A DNA stretch of 64,000 nt from Actinomyces lilanjuaniae (GCF_003606385.1 NZ_CP032514.1:2232001-2296000); one strand, 5' to 3'; shown: positions 17,757-27,527, counted from the stretch's first letter. The notes: generated from the sequence alone by a model not told the origin. Numbers and translations are program-made.

Positions 17757-19210
17757 GCGCGCGCGGCATCCGGACCAGCACCACCGCCAGCGCGACCACG
17801 GTCAGGGTGAACAGCACCCAGCCCAGCACGTCCAGGCCCCAGCGCTGGTAGACCATCAGCGGGGCGACAATCGCCCCGGCGCGGGCCAGGGACTGTCCCA
17901 CCGCCACCAGCCGACGCTGGGTATCCACCAGCCACGGCGGAATCCGCGGATCTACTGCACCCTGGCATGCGGGCAGCACCAGGACGTACTGGCCGCCCAC
18001 CAAAGCGACGAGGCAGGCGGCGACGGTCCCGGCCAGCGCCCCTCCTGACAGGTCCGCGCCTGATGGCCCCCCGCCACCAGCGCTAGTGGTGGTCACCAGC
18101 ACCGTGGCAGCCACCACCGCGACCACGCTGCCCAGCACCACCCGCAGGAAGCGTCGCTGCTCCAGGGTCTCCACCCGCCCCAGGAGCAGCGCCAGGACAC
18201 TCATCGCGCTCCAGCCCACGCAGGCGGCCACGACCGTGATCGTGCCTCCCCCCAGGTGGCCCGCCACCGTCGGCGCCAGGACGAGCGCGGCGGCACCCAG
18301 GGGCGCCTCCTGCGCCACCACGAGCACCACGCTAGTCACGGTGGCCTGGCGAATCTGGGGAATCCTGAGGTCGGCGGCGGTCAGCCGCTGCTGCTCGCGG
18401 GCCATGCCTGCCTCGTGGCGGGCCCAGTCGACGGCGACAGCGGCCTCCAGGTTGCCGTGCAGGCGCCGCAGTGCCTCGAAAGCCCGGACGTCCCGGCCCC
18501 GGCCCGCCAGCCAGACCGGGCTCTCGGGCAGGCTCAGAGCCATCCCTAGGTGCACGCAACTCAGCACGAGGACACCCAGCCACGCTGCGCGCACCGGTTC
18601 CTGCTGCCACCGCGCCCCCAGTACGGCCCCCACCACGTCCAGCGCGGCACCCGCCGGGACGAGTGCCATTGCCTGAGGCATGAGGCGCCTGTGACCGGGA
18701 AGAGACAGCTCGTGGCAGACCTGAGGAACCACCAGGAGAAGGAGACCCGCCCCGGTCCCCGCAAGAGCAGGTCCGACCAGTCCGGCTGCCGTGGCACCGG
18801 CAGAACCAGCACCGACGGCGCCCGCGCCGCAAGGCAGGACCGCTGCCAGCGCTGCCCCAGTCACGACCAGGGCGCCAGCCCCCGCACCAGCCATTCTCCT
18901 TCCGAGCAGGCGGCTCAACAGTGGACCGCACAGCGCACCCGCCACGGTAGCGGCGCACAGGACCAGGGCAACGGGCACAGCTGCTGCCAGCCCGCCCACA
19001 CCACCCAGCCCCCTGCTCCACCGACCCCGCCCGGCCCCTCCCCCGTCGCACCGCCCAGACCGGCCCCGGGCCGCAGCCTGCGCGAGCGGCAGCACGGCCA
19101 GCACCTGCGACAGCAACCGCGAGCGCTCCCTCCAGGGAGCCCAGGAGCGCACCTGCCACCCACGTGTACAGGCGCAGCCGCAAGGGGCTGCGCGGCGCGG
19201 GCGAGGTCAT
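17743..19210 (-). CDS. MFS sugar-porter type transporter, candidate inositol permease (N-terminal frame breaks)
   Basis: From about 19000 to 17743 the protein has some ten hydrophobic helices and the sugar-porter signature LPESPVWLAGRGR before the central loop (FEALRRLHG). This is the family of IolT and other inositol permeases. The true N-terminus appears to be ATG 19210 (MTSPAPRSPLRLRLYTWVAG), whose frame contains helix 1. Helix 2 onward (AAAVPVALVLCAATVAGALC) is in another frame. Two missing bases between about 19110 and 19000 would join them. It lies directly downstream of the TIM-barrel/iolG unit, separated by a hairpin. The inositol substrate is inferred from family and position. Confidence 0.75.
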
Positions 19211-19303
19211 GACCGGCTCACCGTGTACGTCATAGGCGGCAGGATACGGTCTCGACACACCTCCCCCTGTCGGGGACAGGCGGTGCCCCAGGAAGAATGA
19301 ACG

Positions 19304-19338
19304 GCTGCGGCCTCACGGGCGTCCCGTGAGGCCGCAGC
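19304..19338. terminator. perfect 16-bp hairpin after the TIM-barrel/iolG unit
   Basis: GCTGCGGCCTCACGGG pairs with CCCGTGAGGCCGCAGC around a 3-base loop, about 30 bases after the stop of the minus-strand isomerase gene. It separates that unit from the MFS gene. Confidence 0.75.
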
Positions 19339-19366
19339 ACAGGTCAGGGATCCACCCAGCCGCGTC

Positions 19367-20239
19367 TCAGGCGCCGAGCTCGTCCTTGAGGCGGGCCAGG
19401 ACGCGCCGGTTGATGTCGTCGGCGTGCTCGTGCCAGCCGAAGACGCACACGGAGAGCACCCCGTCAAAAGCGATGTCCCTCAGGGTGGAGAACACCGAGT
19501 CCCAGTCGACCTCGCCGTTGCCTACTTCGTTGTGCTGGTGCACGGTGACGTCGGCGCCGGGCGGGTTGACGATGTAGCGGTTGCCGTCGTTGGCACGGTG
19601 GTTGAAGCCGTCGGCGACGTGGACCTCACGCAGCTTGCCGGCCTCGTGGGCGGTGCGGATCATCCGCTCCACGTCACCGGCACCGTCGGACAGGTGGAAA
19701 GCATGCGGGCAGCAGAACTCGTAGCCGATCCAGTCCTTGTTGACAGCACGCACCAGACGCAGGGCCGGGTCGTGCAGCTCAACGAAGTCGTAGGGGTGGG
19801 CCTCCATATTGAGGCGGATGCCGTAGCGCTCGAAGTGCGGCGCCAGCTCCTCGATGGAGCGGAACCACTGCTCCTCGCTGCGGCGGGCCTGGTTGCGGTC
19901 CCCGGAGAACTCCGAGGTGATCTCACGCACGTCTAGCTGGTCCGCCAGCTCCAGCAGGCGGCGCCAGTTGGAGACCTGGGCAGCGCGCTCCTCCTCCACC
20001 GGTGAGGACCAGTTGAAAACCGGGTTAAGGGTGCGCACCCGTACCCCCGTCTCCTTCTGAGCCCTGTTCAGCTCGGCGACAAAGGCGTCGTCAGCGGCCG
20101 GGCGGTGGTGCCACAGGTGGAAGTCCGCGTTGGGCGACAGCTCCACGTGCTCAAAGCCCAGCTCGGCCGCCTTGTACAGCGTGCGGACGGTGGGCATGGT
20201 GCGGTAGTACATGTTGGGGTCAAGAGCGATATCAACCAC
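19367..20239 (-). CDS. sugar phosphate isomerase/epimerase (AP endonuclease 2-like TIM barrel) 1
   Basis: This 290-residue TIM-barrel protein starts VDIALDPNMYYRTMP, with ELGFEHVELSPN as strand 2. The metal-binding residues expected of the xylose-isomerase-like family appear in ITSEFSG, NMEAHPYDF, EVHVADGF and VFGWHEHAD. GTG 20239 has GGAGACC upstream. It is the last gene of a three-gene minus-strand unit with iolG and another TIM barrel, under an IolR-type operator. It is a relative of IolE/IolI/IolH and likely isomerises or epimerises an inosose or related keto-cyclitol; the exact step is unknown. Confidence 0.85.
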   Translation of the reverse strand: MVDIALDPNMYYRTMPTVRTLYKAAELGFEHVELSPNADFHLWHHRPAADDAFVAELNRAQKETGVRVRTLNPVFNWSSPVEEERAAQVSNWRRLLELADQLDVREITSEFSGDRNQARRSEEQWFRSIEELAPHFERYGIRLNMEAHPYDFVELHDPALRLVRAVNKDWIGYEFCCPHAFHLSDGAGDVERMIRTAHEAGKLREVHVADGFNHRANDGNRYIVNPPGADVTVHQHNEVGNGEVDWDSVFSTLRDIAFDGVLSVCVFGWHEHADDINRRVLARLKDELGA

Positions 20240-20313
20240 AGGTGGTCTCCTCTCCGGTGCGACGGCGTCGGTCGGTAGCGTCGCACCACGCTACGGGCGT
20301 CTGTCAGCGCGGC

Positions 20314-21321
20314 TCAGGCGTAGAAAGCGGGCTTGTCGATGGTGGAGACCGTGACCTCCCGGCCGTCGCTCTCCAGGGACTCCAGGGCGGCGTCCACCAC
20401 GCAGGTGGCGGCGTAGCCGTCCCAGGAGGTCGACCCGGTGTGCTCGTCACGCTCCACCGCCCGGATCCACTGCTGGACCTCCTGGTTGAAGGCCGTGTGG
20501 AAGCGGTCGACGTGACTGCGGCAGATGGGGTTGCGGTTGCCGTGGGAGTCACGGGTGACCGTGGTGTTCTGGTCCCCTAGGCGGATGGTGCCGGCCTCCA
20601 TGACGAGCTCGCACTCGATGGAGTAGCCGAACTGGATGTTGACGTTGACCTCGTCGTCGATGAGCACGCCGGACTCCGTCCTGGCCACCAGGACCAGCGG
20701 GTCCCGCAGGTGGTCGAAGCGGCGGCTGGTGGAGCGCGGTGCGTCCACGCGCACCGAGACGATCTCCTCGTCCAGCAGGTAGCGGCAGGTGTCGATCTCG
20801 TGGATAGCGGTGTCGTCGATCATGTTGCGCGTGACGTAGCCCTCGGGCACCGAGGGGTTGCGGTGGCGGCAGTGCACCAGGGTGGCGTAACCGAGCTCCC
20901 CGCTGGCCAGGGTGGCGCGCATCTCCTGGTAGCCGGGGTCGAAGCGGCGCATGAAGCCCACCGTGACGAGCTTCTTGCCGACCTTCTGCTCCGCCTCCAT
21001 GATCGCGATGCAGTCCTGCGGTGTGGTGGCCAGTGGCTTCTCGCACAGGACGTACTTGCCCGCCTCGACGGCGGCGATGACGTCAGGGGCGTGGACCTTG
21101 CCGAAGGTCGCCACGAGCACGGCGTCGACGTCAGGGTCGGCGATGAGCTCGGCACCGCTGCCGTAGGCCGTGGCACCCAGAGGCTCGGCGACCTCCTTGG
21201 CAGCATCCAGGTTGAGGTCGGCCACGGCGACGACCCGTCCCCCGGCCAGCTCGTTCTCAATGCGCTCGACGTGGGCGCGGCCCATGCCGCCGGCCCCGAT
21301 CAGTCCGATACGGACAGTCAT
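20314..21321 (-). CDS. iolG: inositol 2-dehydrogenase (Gfo/Idh/MocA family)
   Basis: NAD-dependent oxidation of myo-inositol to 2-keto-inositol. The Rossmann start is IGLIGAGGMGRAHVERI, the EKP motif is YVLCEKPLATT, then VGFMRRFDPGYQEM. The catalytic segment DDTAIHEIDTCRYLL holds the Asp/His pair. The overall pattern is close to Bacillus IolG, so this is the best iolG of the four homologues in the window. ATG 21321 has GGAGAC upstream. It sits between two TIM-barrel genes on one transcript. Confidence 0.9.
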   Translation of the reverse strand: MTVRIGLIGAGGMGRAHVERIENELAGGRVVAVADLNLDAAKEVAEPLGATAYGSGAELIADPDVDAVLVATFGKVHAPDVIAAVEAGKYVLCEKPLATTPQDCIAIMEAEQKVGKKLVTVGFMRRFDPGYQEMRATLASGELGYATLVHCRHRNPSVPEGYVTRNMIDDTAIHEIDTCRYLLDEEIVSVRVDAPRSTSRRFDHLRDPLVLVARTESGVLIDDEVNVNIQFGYSIECELVMEAGTIRLGDQNTTVTRDSHGNRNPICRSHVDRFHTAFNQEVQQWIRAVERDEHTGSTSWDGYAATCVVDAALESLESDGREVTVSTIDKPAFYA

Positions 21322-21479
21322 GGTTGTCTCCTCGTTGAGTAGTGTCAGTCAGTATTTCCATGAAGCGGCTTCTATGACGCAGCCGTGCTGGCACCTGGCC
21401 CGCTACGGCTGGTACGGCTCAGCACCGAGACTGGGCTGCCCACAGCCAGTATGAGCCAGCGCAGCAGCCCGCCGGGCGC

Positions 21480-22418
21480 TCAGGCCAGCCCCAGGCCGCA
21501 CTCGGCCAGGTAGGTGCGCATGTTGATGGCGTTGGGCTTGGGGAAGGACGGGTCACAGGGGTAGCAGTCCTGCTCGCAGATGCAGTAGATGGGCTTGTCC
21601 AGGTCAGCCAGGGCGTCGACGAACTCGTGCATCTCTGGCAGGCCCGCAGGCGGGCACACCGAGGCGCCCTTGGTGACCGCCTCACCGAAGGGCCAGTCCT
21701 TCTCGTGGGCCTCCTTGGTGATGGCCTCGTCGAAGGCCTTGATGTGGACGTAGGTGATGCGCTCGGGGTACTTGCGGCACAGCTCGACCGGGTCGCCGCC
21801 ACCGTAGACCACGTGCCCGGAGTCCAGGCAGAGGTTGACGTACCTGGGGTCGGTGGCGTCAAAGATGCGGGCGATCTCCTCGGGAGTCTCGATGTGGGAG
21901 TCCCCGTGGGGGTGGAGAACCATCTTGAGGTCGTACTCGTCCAGGAGCATCTGCCCCAGGGCGTTGGCGTGCTCGACATAGAGCTTCCAGGCGTCGTCGG
22001 AGAGCACGCGGTCGTCAGTCCACTCCCAGGTCTTGTCGTCGCGGTAGAGCGGGGGCAGGTGGACGATGTACTCCGCACCCACGGCGGCATGGGTCTCGGC
22101 GATGGCCCGGAAGGTACTGAGTGTGGTCTGCCAGGCCTCCTCCTTGTGGAGGATGCCCCAGCCGGTGCCAGCCACGACCCGCATGCCGTACTCGTCGCAC
22201 CACTTCTGGAGCTCCTTGGGGTCGGTGGGGAAGTAGCCGTAGGGGCCGGTCTCGATCACCTCGAAGCCAGCCTCTGCCATCTCCTCCCAGGCCTGGCGGG
22301 GGTCCATCTGCTTGGGGTCGTCGGGGAACCAGACGCCCCACTGGTCCGGGCACACGCCGATGGTCAGCTTGGAGTACTTGGGGTTGGTGGTGTTGACGGC
22401 CTTGGACGTCTTGGACAT
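21480..22418 (-). CDS. sugar phosphate isomerase/epimerase TIM barrel 2 (IolE-like)
   Basis: This 312-residue protein begins LTIGVCPDQWGVWFPDDPKQ, with FEVIETGPYGYFPTD and GMRVVAGTGWGILH. Metal ligands of the IolE/xylose isomerase-like fold are likely in VLHPHGDSHIE, LCLDSGHVVYGGGD, THVHIKAFD-like YVHIKAFD, and the C-terminal CICEQDCYP. It opens the three-gene unit with iolG and TIM barrel 1. The IolR-type box at 22505 is about 90 bases upstream. A canonical iolE also exists at 36406, so this one probably acts on a different inosose isomer. Confidence 0.85.
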   Translation of the reverse strand: MSKTSKAVNTTNPKYSKLTIGVCPDQWGVWFPDDPKQMDPRQAWEEMAEAGFEVIETGPYGYFPTDPKELQKWCDEYGMRVVAGTGWGILHKEEAWQTTLSTFRAIAETHAAVGAEYIVHLPPLYRDDKTWEWTDDRVLSDDAWKLYVEHANALGQMLLDEYDLKMVLHPHGDSHIETPEEIARIFDATDPRYVNLCLDSGHVVYGGGDPVELCRKYPERITYVHIKAFDEAITKEAHEKDWPFGEAVTKGASVCPPAGLPEMHEFVDALADLDKPIYCICEQDCYPCDPSFPKPNAINMRTYLAECGLGLA

Positions 22419-22504
22419 CTTTGTCTCTCCTCAGTCACGGTGTCGACCGAATCGTTTCGGACGCATGATCGAGGCTACCTCACTCACGTCCAGAAGTCCA
22501 GAGA

Positions 22505-22520
22505 TTTGTCAGGACATGCC
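22505..22520. promoter_or_regulatory. IolR-type operator before the TIM-barrel/iolG unit
   Basis: ATTTGTC-AG-GACATGC, one mismatch from the TTTGTC-NN-GACAAA palindrome, about 90 bases upstream of the start at 22418. Confidence 0.65.
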
Positions 22521-22608
22521 TGTCGGAACGCGTACCGCCCGACCCGGCCGCCAGACACCCCGTCACCTTCAGCCCGGCCTTCCGGCGATGGCCGCCAGGC
22601 GGCCAGAC

Positions 22609-22662
22609 GTAGCGAATCCTCACAACGTAGTGACGTGCAGGTACGTTGTGAGGATTCGCTAC
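22609..22662. terminator. perfect 21-bp inverted repeat after iolA
   Basis: GTAGCGAATCCTCACAACGTA (22609-22629) pairs without mismatch with 22642-22662 around a 12-base loop. It lies about 70 bases after the iolA stop and upstream of the next unit, so it is the likely iolA terminator. The stem is unusually long and AT-balanced for this genome. Confidence 0.75.
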
Positions 22663-22731
22663 ATTCTGAGGACACGGCCCGTCCCGGTGAGCCCCCAGGC
22701 AGGCCAGCGCAGTATCAGTGCGGTGCCAGTG

Positions 22732-24233
22732 TCAGCCGTTGGTCGGGAAGTTCATCCCTACGTAGCCGACCTTCTCGCCGCGGCGCGCCCACCGGGAGGT
22801 GACCACCTTGCCCGGGTGTAGAAGCGCACACCCTCTGGGCCGTGGATGTGGTGGTCGCCCAGGAGCGACTCCTTCCACCCGCCGAAGGAGTAGTAGGCCA
22901 CCGGCACTGGGATGGGCACGTTGACCCCGACCATGCCAGCCTCCACGTCAACCACGAACTGACGCGCAGCGTCCCCGTCAGAGGTGAAGATGGCCGCGCC
23001 GTTGCCGAACTCCGAGGAGTTGACCAGCTCGATGGCCTCCTCGTAGGTCTCGGCCCGCACCACCACGAGCACCGGGCCGAAGGTCTCCTCACAGTAGAGG
23101 GACTGCTCGGTGGGCACCCTGTCCACGATCGTGGGGCCCAGCCAGAAGCCGTCCTGGTAGTCCTCACCCTCGGGACGGTAGCCGCGCCCGTCGAGCACCA
23201 CGTCAGCGCCGCCCTCCTCGGCCCGGGCGATCCAGCCCTCGATACGCTGCAGGTCCTTGCGGGTGATGACCGGCCCCATCTCGGAGGCCTTGTCCGTGCC
23301 CGGCCCGGTGACGATCGCCTGGGCACGCTCCTTGACCAGCGGGATCAGGCGCTCAGCGGCGTCACCCACGGCCACGACCACCGGCAGGGCCATGCAGCGC
23401 TGCCCCGCCGCCCCGAAGGCACCGGCGGAGACGTGCTGGGCGGCGAACTCCATATTGGCGTCAGGCATGACGATGGCGTGGTTGTTCGCCCCGCCCAGGG
23501 CCTGGACGCGCTTGCCGTGGGACACGCCCGTGTCCTGGACGATGTGTGCCACCGGCGAGGAGCCCACGAATGAGATGGCGTCGATGCCGGGGTGCTCCAG
23601 CACCCGGGTGACGATGGTGCGGTTGCCCGCCACCACGTTGAACAGGCCGTCAGGCAGGCCCGCCTCCTTGTAGAGCTCGGCAATCTTCAGGGAGGCTGAG
23701 GGCACCAGCGAGGCCACCTTGAGGATGAAGGCGTTACCGGTGGCCAGGGCGATGGGATGCATCCACATGGGCACCATGACGGGGAAGTTGAACGGGCAGA
23801 TCCCCGCGACGACCCCCACCGGCTGGCGCAGGGTGTGGACATCGACCCCGGTGGCCGCCTGGTCGGTGAACTCTCCCTTGAGGGCAGCATTGATGCCGCA
23901 GGCAAAGTCAATGGTCTCCCGGCCGCGAGCGATCTCCCCCAGGGCGTCACCGTGAGTCTTGCCGCCCTCACGCACGATGAGCTCGGCCAGCTCGTCCGCG
24001 TGCTGGTTGACCAGCTCGCGCATCCGGAACATGACGTCTACACGCTTGGCCAGGGAGGCGCGCGCCCACTCCTTCTGGGCCTTGCGGGCGACCTCGACCA
24101 CGTGGTCGAGGTCCTCCTGCGAGGCCAGCACCAGCTCATCAATGACCTCGCCGGTGGCCGGGTTCTCAATCGGCAGCGTCTCAGTTCCCGATCCGGTCCA
24201 CGGGCCGCCGGAGACCCAGTGCTTGACTGTCAT
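22732..24233 (-). CDS. iolA: methylmalonate-semialdehyde dehydrogenase (CoA-acylating); frame break near the 3' end
   Basis: Last step of inositol use: malonic semialdehyde to acetyl-CoA, CO2 and NADH. The protein has the ALDH core with the cofactor segment FNFPVMVPMW, SFVGSSPVA, the nucleophile in GAAGQRCMALPV and the CEETFGPVLVV motif. ATG 24233 has AAAGGAGAG upstream. The first frame ends wrongly after GVRFYTR. One missing G near 22819 restores GKVVTSRWARRGEKVGYVGM and NFPTNG with a TGA at 22732, the normal IolA tail. Its own operator lies at 24380, so it is transcribed apart from iolD. Confidence 0.93.
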
Positions 24234-24379
24234 TATCTCTCCTTTGAGTCTTGGGTGACCCCGGGGTCCTCCGGGGCCTGGAGGTGCCCGGGGCCGGGCA
24301 GGTCGCCCGACCCCAGGGCGGACGGACATGACACTACGCCCTCTTTGAGGACCTTGGTCCGTCTCACACTTCGTGTCCT

Positions 24380-24393
24380 ATTGTCCGGACAAT
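24380..24393. promoter_or_regulatory. IolR-type operator before iolA
   Basis: ATTGTCCGGACAAT is a perfect 14-base palindrome placed between the iolD stop and the iolA start. It is the most symmetrical copy of the set. Confidence 0.75.
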
Positions 24394-24394
24394 A

Positions 24395-26302
24395 TCACAG
24401 GTAGTGGCGCTGCGGCCTGCGGTCCTGGACGTAGTCCTCATAGGCCTTCTGGGTGGACTCCAAGCGGGAGACCCCCGACACCGGGACGTCCCACCAGGAG
24501 GAGCCGGGCGGGTTAGGGCCGTAGAGGTCGGTCTCGATGTGGATCATGCAGGCACGGTCCTCGGCGCGGGCCTGGGCGTAGGCCTGCCTGAACTCCTTGA
24601 TCGTGGAGACCCGGTAGACCGTGAGCCCCCAGGACTCGGCGTTGGCGGCGATATCCACCCCGACGACCTTCTGCTCGTCCTGAAGGTGGCCACCCTGGCC
24701 GCGCTGGCGGTACCTGGTGCCGAAGCGCTGAGAGCCGCGGGACTCCGACAGGGAGCCGATGGAGGCGAAGCCGTAGTTCTGTAGCAGAACGTAGATGACC
24801 TTGATGTTCTCCTGGACCACGGTAGCCAGCTCCATGGGCAGCATCTGGTAGGTGCCGTCACCGACGATGGAGACCACCTCGCTCTGGGGCCGGGCGAGCT
24901 TGACCCCCAGGGCGGCCGGGACCTCGTAGCCCATGCAGGAGAAGGCGTACTCGACGTGGTACTGGACCGGGGTCCTGGCCTGCCACAGGGCCTGGAGGTC
25001 GCCGGGCATGGAGCCGGCGGCGTTGATGACGATGTCCTCCTCTCCCATGAGCTCGTTGAGGGCGCCGAAGACCTCGGTCTGGGCGGGCAAGGGGCCGTGC
25101 CCTCGGTGGTAGCACTCCTGGGTACGGGCCAGCCAGCCCTCGCGCTCGGCGGTGACCTCGGCAGAGTAGTCCTCGGACACGCGGTAGCCCTCCAGGGCGG
25201 TGGTCAGGGCGGTCAGCGCCTCCCGGGCGTCAGCCACCACCATCTCCGCACTCTGCTTAGCGGCGTCAAAGGCGCGCACGTTGATGTTGACGAAGCGCAC
25301 CTCCGGGTTCTTGAACTGCGTCTTCGACGCCGTGGTGAAGTCCGAGTACCGCGTGCCGATGCCGATAACCAGGTCAGCCTTGTCGGCGATGTGGTTGCCG
25401 GAGTCACCCCCGGTGGATCCCACTCCCCCGATGGCGCAGGGGTGGTCAAAGTTGATGGCGCCCTTGCCCGCCTGGGTGTCGGCCACGGGGATCCCCGTGG
25501 CCGAGGCGAAGGCACGCAGCTCCTCACTAGCCTGGGAGTAGATGACGCCGCCCCCGGCGATAACCATGGGACGCCTGGCCGCCTTGATAGCGGCCACGGC
25601 GCGCTCCAGGGCGGCCGGCTCGGGGACGGGGCGACGCACGTGCCACACCCGCTTGCGGAACAGCTCGACCGGCCAGTCGTGGGCCTCGGCCTGGACGTCC
25701 TGGGGCATGGCGATGACCACGGCGCCGGTCTCGGCGGGGTCGGTGAGGACCCGCATGGCGTTCAACAGGGAGGGGATGAGCTGCTCGGGCCGGTTGACGC
25801 GGTCGAAGAACCGCGACACGGGCCGGAAGGCATCGTTGACGGTGAGGTCCAGGGTGGTGGGGTCCTCCAGCTGCTGGAGCACGGGGTCAGGCACCCGGGT
25901 GGCGAACTGGTCGGAGGGGAGGAGGAGGACCGGCAGGCGGTTGGTGGTGGCCAGGGCGGCACCGGTGACCATGTTGAGGGAGCCCGGGCCGATGGAGGCC
26001 GTGACCATGTAGGTGGACATCCTGTCCCGGGTCTTGGCGAAGGCCGCAGCCGCGTGCACGGCGCCCTGCTCGTTGCGCGGCATGATGTAGGGCATCTCGT
26101 CCTCGCCCTCGGCGGGGTCGACCTCGTTCTGCAGCAGTGCCTGGCCGATCCCAGCCACGTTACCGTGGCCGAAGATGCCGAAGGCGCCCTCGATGAGGCG
26201 GTGCTCCACGCCGTCGCGCTCGGAGTACTGGTTAGTCAGGAACCGAATGGTCGCCTGGGCCACGGTCAGGCGGACCGTGCCAGCGTAGGCCTCGTTGCTC
26301 AC
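24395..26302 (-). CDS. iolD: 3D-(3,5/4)-trihydroxycyclohexane-1,2-dione hydrolase
   Basis: ThDP-dependent ring cleavage of the diketone intermediate to 5-deoxy-glucuronate. The 635-residue protein has the acetolactate-synthase fold: N-terminal PYR domain with the catalytic Glu region FGIFGHGNVAGIGQAL, a middle domain with GGGVIYSQAS and GGVGSTGGDSGN, and the C-terminal ThDP/Mg site EVVSIVGDGTYQMLPMEL. GTG 26302 has AGGAAGAAG upstream. It follows iolB by 44 bases and they form one unit. Confidence 0.96.
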   Translation of the reverse strand: MSNEAYAGTVRLTVAQATIRFLTNQYSERDGVEHRLIEGAFGIFGHGNVAGIGQALLQNEVDPAEGEDEMPYIMPRNEQGAVHAAAAFAKTRDRMSTYMVTASIGPGSLNMVTGAALATTNRLPVLLLPSDQFATRVPDPVLQQLEDPTTLDLTVNDAFRPVSRFFDRVNRPEQLIPSLLNAMRVLTDPAETGAVVIAMPQDVQAEAHDWPVELFRKRVWHVRRPVPEPAALERAVAAIKAARRPMVIAGGGVIYSQASEELRAFASATGIPVADTQAGKGAINFDHPCAIGGVGSTGGDSGNHIADKADLVIGIGTRYSDFTTASKTQFKNPEVRFVNINVRAFDAAKQSAEMVVADAREALTALTTALEGYRVSEDYSAEVTAEREGWLARTQECYHRGHGPLPAQTEVFGALNELMGEEDIVINAAGSMPGDLQALWQARTPVQYHVEYAFSCMGYEVPAALGVKLARPQSEVVSIVGDGTYQMLPMELATVVQENIKVIYVLLQNYGFASIGSLSESRGSQRFGTRYRQRGQGGHLQDEQKVVGVDIAANAESWGLTVYRVSTIKEFRQAYAQARAEDRACMIHIETDLYGPNPPGSSWWDVPVSGVSRLESTQKAYEDYVQDRRPQRHYL

Positions 26303-26346
26303 GTGTGTCTTCTTCCTGTTCGTTGCTGGTGGTCAGTGAGTGGCTG

Positions 26347-27279
26347 TCAGTTCATCGGGGTCATGGGCAGACGGGGGTCGACCTCCTGGGTCTGCCAGGT
26401 CTGGCGCACCCAGGTGTGGTGGGGGTCGTCGGTCATGAGCCACACCGAGTCCTCCGCCGGGCCGGCCATGACGTTGAGGTAGTACAGGTCGTAGCCGGGG
26501 GCGGCCACCGACGGGCCGTGGTAGCCGTAGGGCATGACGACGACGTCGCCGTCACGCACCTCGGTGCACACGTCGATGTCGTGGCCGGGAGAGGGGTAGA
26601 TCCGCTGGAGGGCGAAGCCCTGGGCGCCGTCTGCCCCCTCACGCACCTGGTAGTAGTAGATCTCCTCCAGGACCCGCTCCACCTCGGTGTGCTCGTCGTG
26701 CTTGTGGGGAGGGTAGGAGGACCAGTTCCCTCCAGGGGTCAGCACCTCGCAGGCCAGCAGGTGGGAGGTCTCCACCTCGTTGCCCAGGGCGTAGTTGCTC
26801 ACCTGGCGGGAGGAGGGGCCTGCGCCTCGCAGTCCGGTACCGACCTCCTCACGGGGACAGTACCGCAGCGGCTTGTCCGTGGTAGCCCGGGCACCTGGCA
26901 ACGCGATCCGCGCGCCCTGAGCGCTGGTCAGGCGCACGTCGGTACGGCGAGGGACGTAGACGTAGTCGGTGATATCGGTGAACACCGAGTCGCGCCCGGT
27001 CACCTCCAGGGTCTGGCCTGCAGCCTCCCCCTCAACCTCCACGGTGCACCCGCCGCTCAGCGGCAGCACCAGGAACTCGTGCTCGCCGCCGGGGACGTCC
27101 ACGCCCTGCCCCGGCTCCAGGGCCAGGACCCGCAGGGAGGACCACTCCCACCCGGCACGCTCGGCGCTCAGGTCGAGCTCGTAGGCGTCGTGGGCGAGCC
27201 CGCCTGCCCTGATGACGTACTGTGACTGGCCTGACCGCTCTGGCTGGTCGGGGTGGGAGTGCTGGGGCTGCTGAGTCAT
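26347..27279 (-). CDS. iolB: 5-deoxy-glucuronate isomerase
   Basis: Converts 5-deoxy-D-glucuronate to 2-deoxy-5-keto-gluconate. This bicupin protein has the metal-binding motif SSYPPHKHDEHTEVERVLEEI and the later VVMPYGYHGPSVAAPGYDLYYLNVMAG. The start is ATG 27279 (MTQQPQHSHPD), giving about 310 residues, the normal length. It is the first gene of the iolB-iolD unit. The upstream region carries a 10-base direct repeat (27354-27376) instead of the IolR palindrome. Confidence 0.95.
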   Translation of the reverse strand: MTQQPQHSHPDQPERSGQSQYVIRAGGLAHDAYELDLSAERAGWEWSSLRVLALEPGQGVDVPGGEHEFLVLPLSGGCTVEVEGEAAGQTLEVTGRDSVFTDITDYVYVPRRTDVRLTSAQGARIALPGARATTDKPLRYCPREEVGTGLRGAGPSSRQVSNYALGNEVETSHLLACEVLTPGGNWSSYPPHKHDEHTEVERVLEEIYYYQVREGADGAQGFALQRIYPSPGHDIDVCTEVRDGDVVVMPYGYHGPSVAAPGYDLYYLNVMAGPAEDSVWLMTDDPHHTWVRQTWQTQEVDPRLPMTPMN

Positions 27280-27350
27280 TAGGAGTGTCCTCACGTGTCG
27301 TGTCCGGCTGAGAGCTTGAAGAGAGCCTGGGCTCGGTCTACTGGGTACGG

Positions 27351-27380
27351 CTATCGGATGCAATTATCGGATGCGATATG
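27351..27380. promoter_or_regulatory. direct repeat upstream of iolB
   Basis: On the minus strand GCATCCGATA occurs twice, separated by three bases (ATT), about 75-100 bases before the iolB start. Tandem spacing of 13 bases places both on a similar helix face. It is a candidate activator or repressor site distinct from the IolR palindrome. Confidence 0.45.
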
Positions 27381-27480
27381 GACGTGCGGGCGCGGTGGCC
27401 GGGGCAGGTGCTGCCAGGCCCGCCCCGGGGGAACCGGGCGGGACGGCACCAGGCCCAGGAGGCCGGGCACTGCACTGATG

Positions 27481-27500
27481 GCAGGGGCTAGAGCCCCTGC
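27481..27500. terminator. hairpin after the aldolase gene
   Basis: GCAGGGGCT-AG-AGCCCCTGC is a perfect palindrome 28 bases after the aldolase stop, ending the iolC-aldolase transcript before iolB. Confidence 0.65.
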
Positions 27501-27527
27501 GGTGGGCGGCACGGCAGGCACGCAGTC

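Noticed and set aside
24956..26482. A 508-codon open frame opposite iolD and iolB
   Set aside because: Gly/Val/His-rich antisense shadow of GC-rich genes; no family similarity and no ribosome site.
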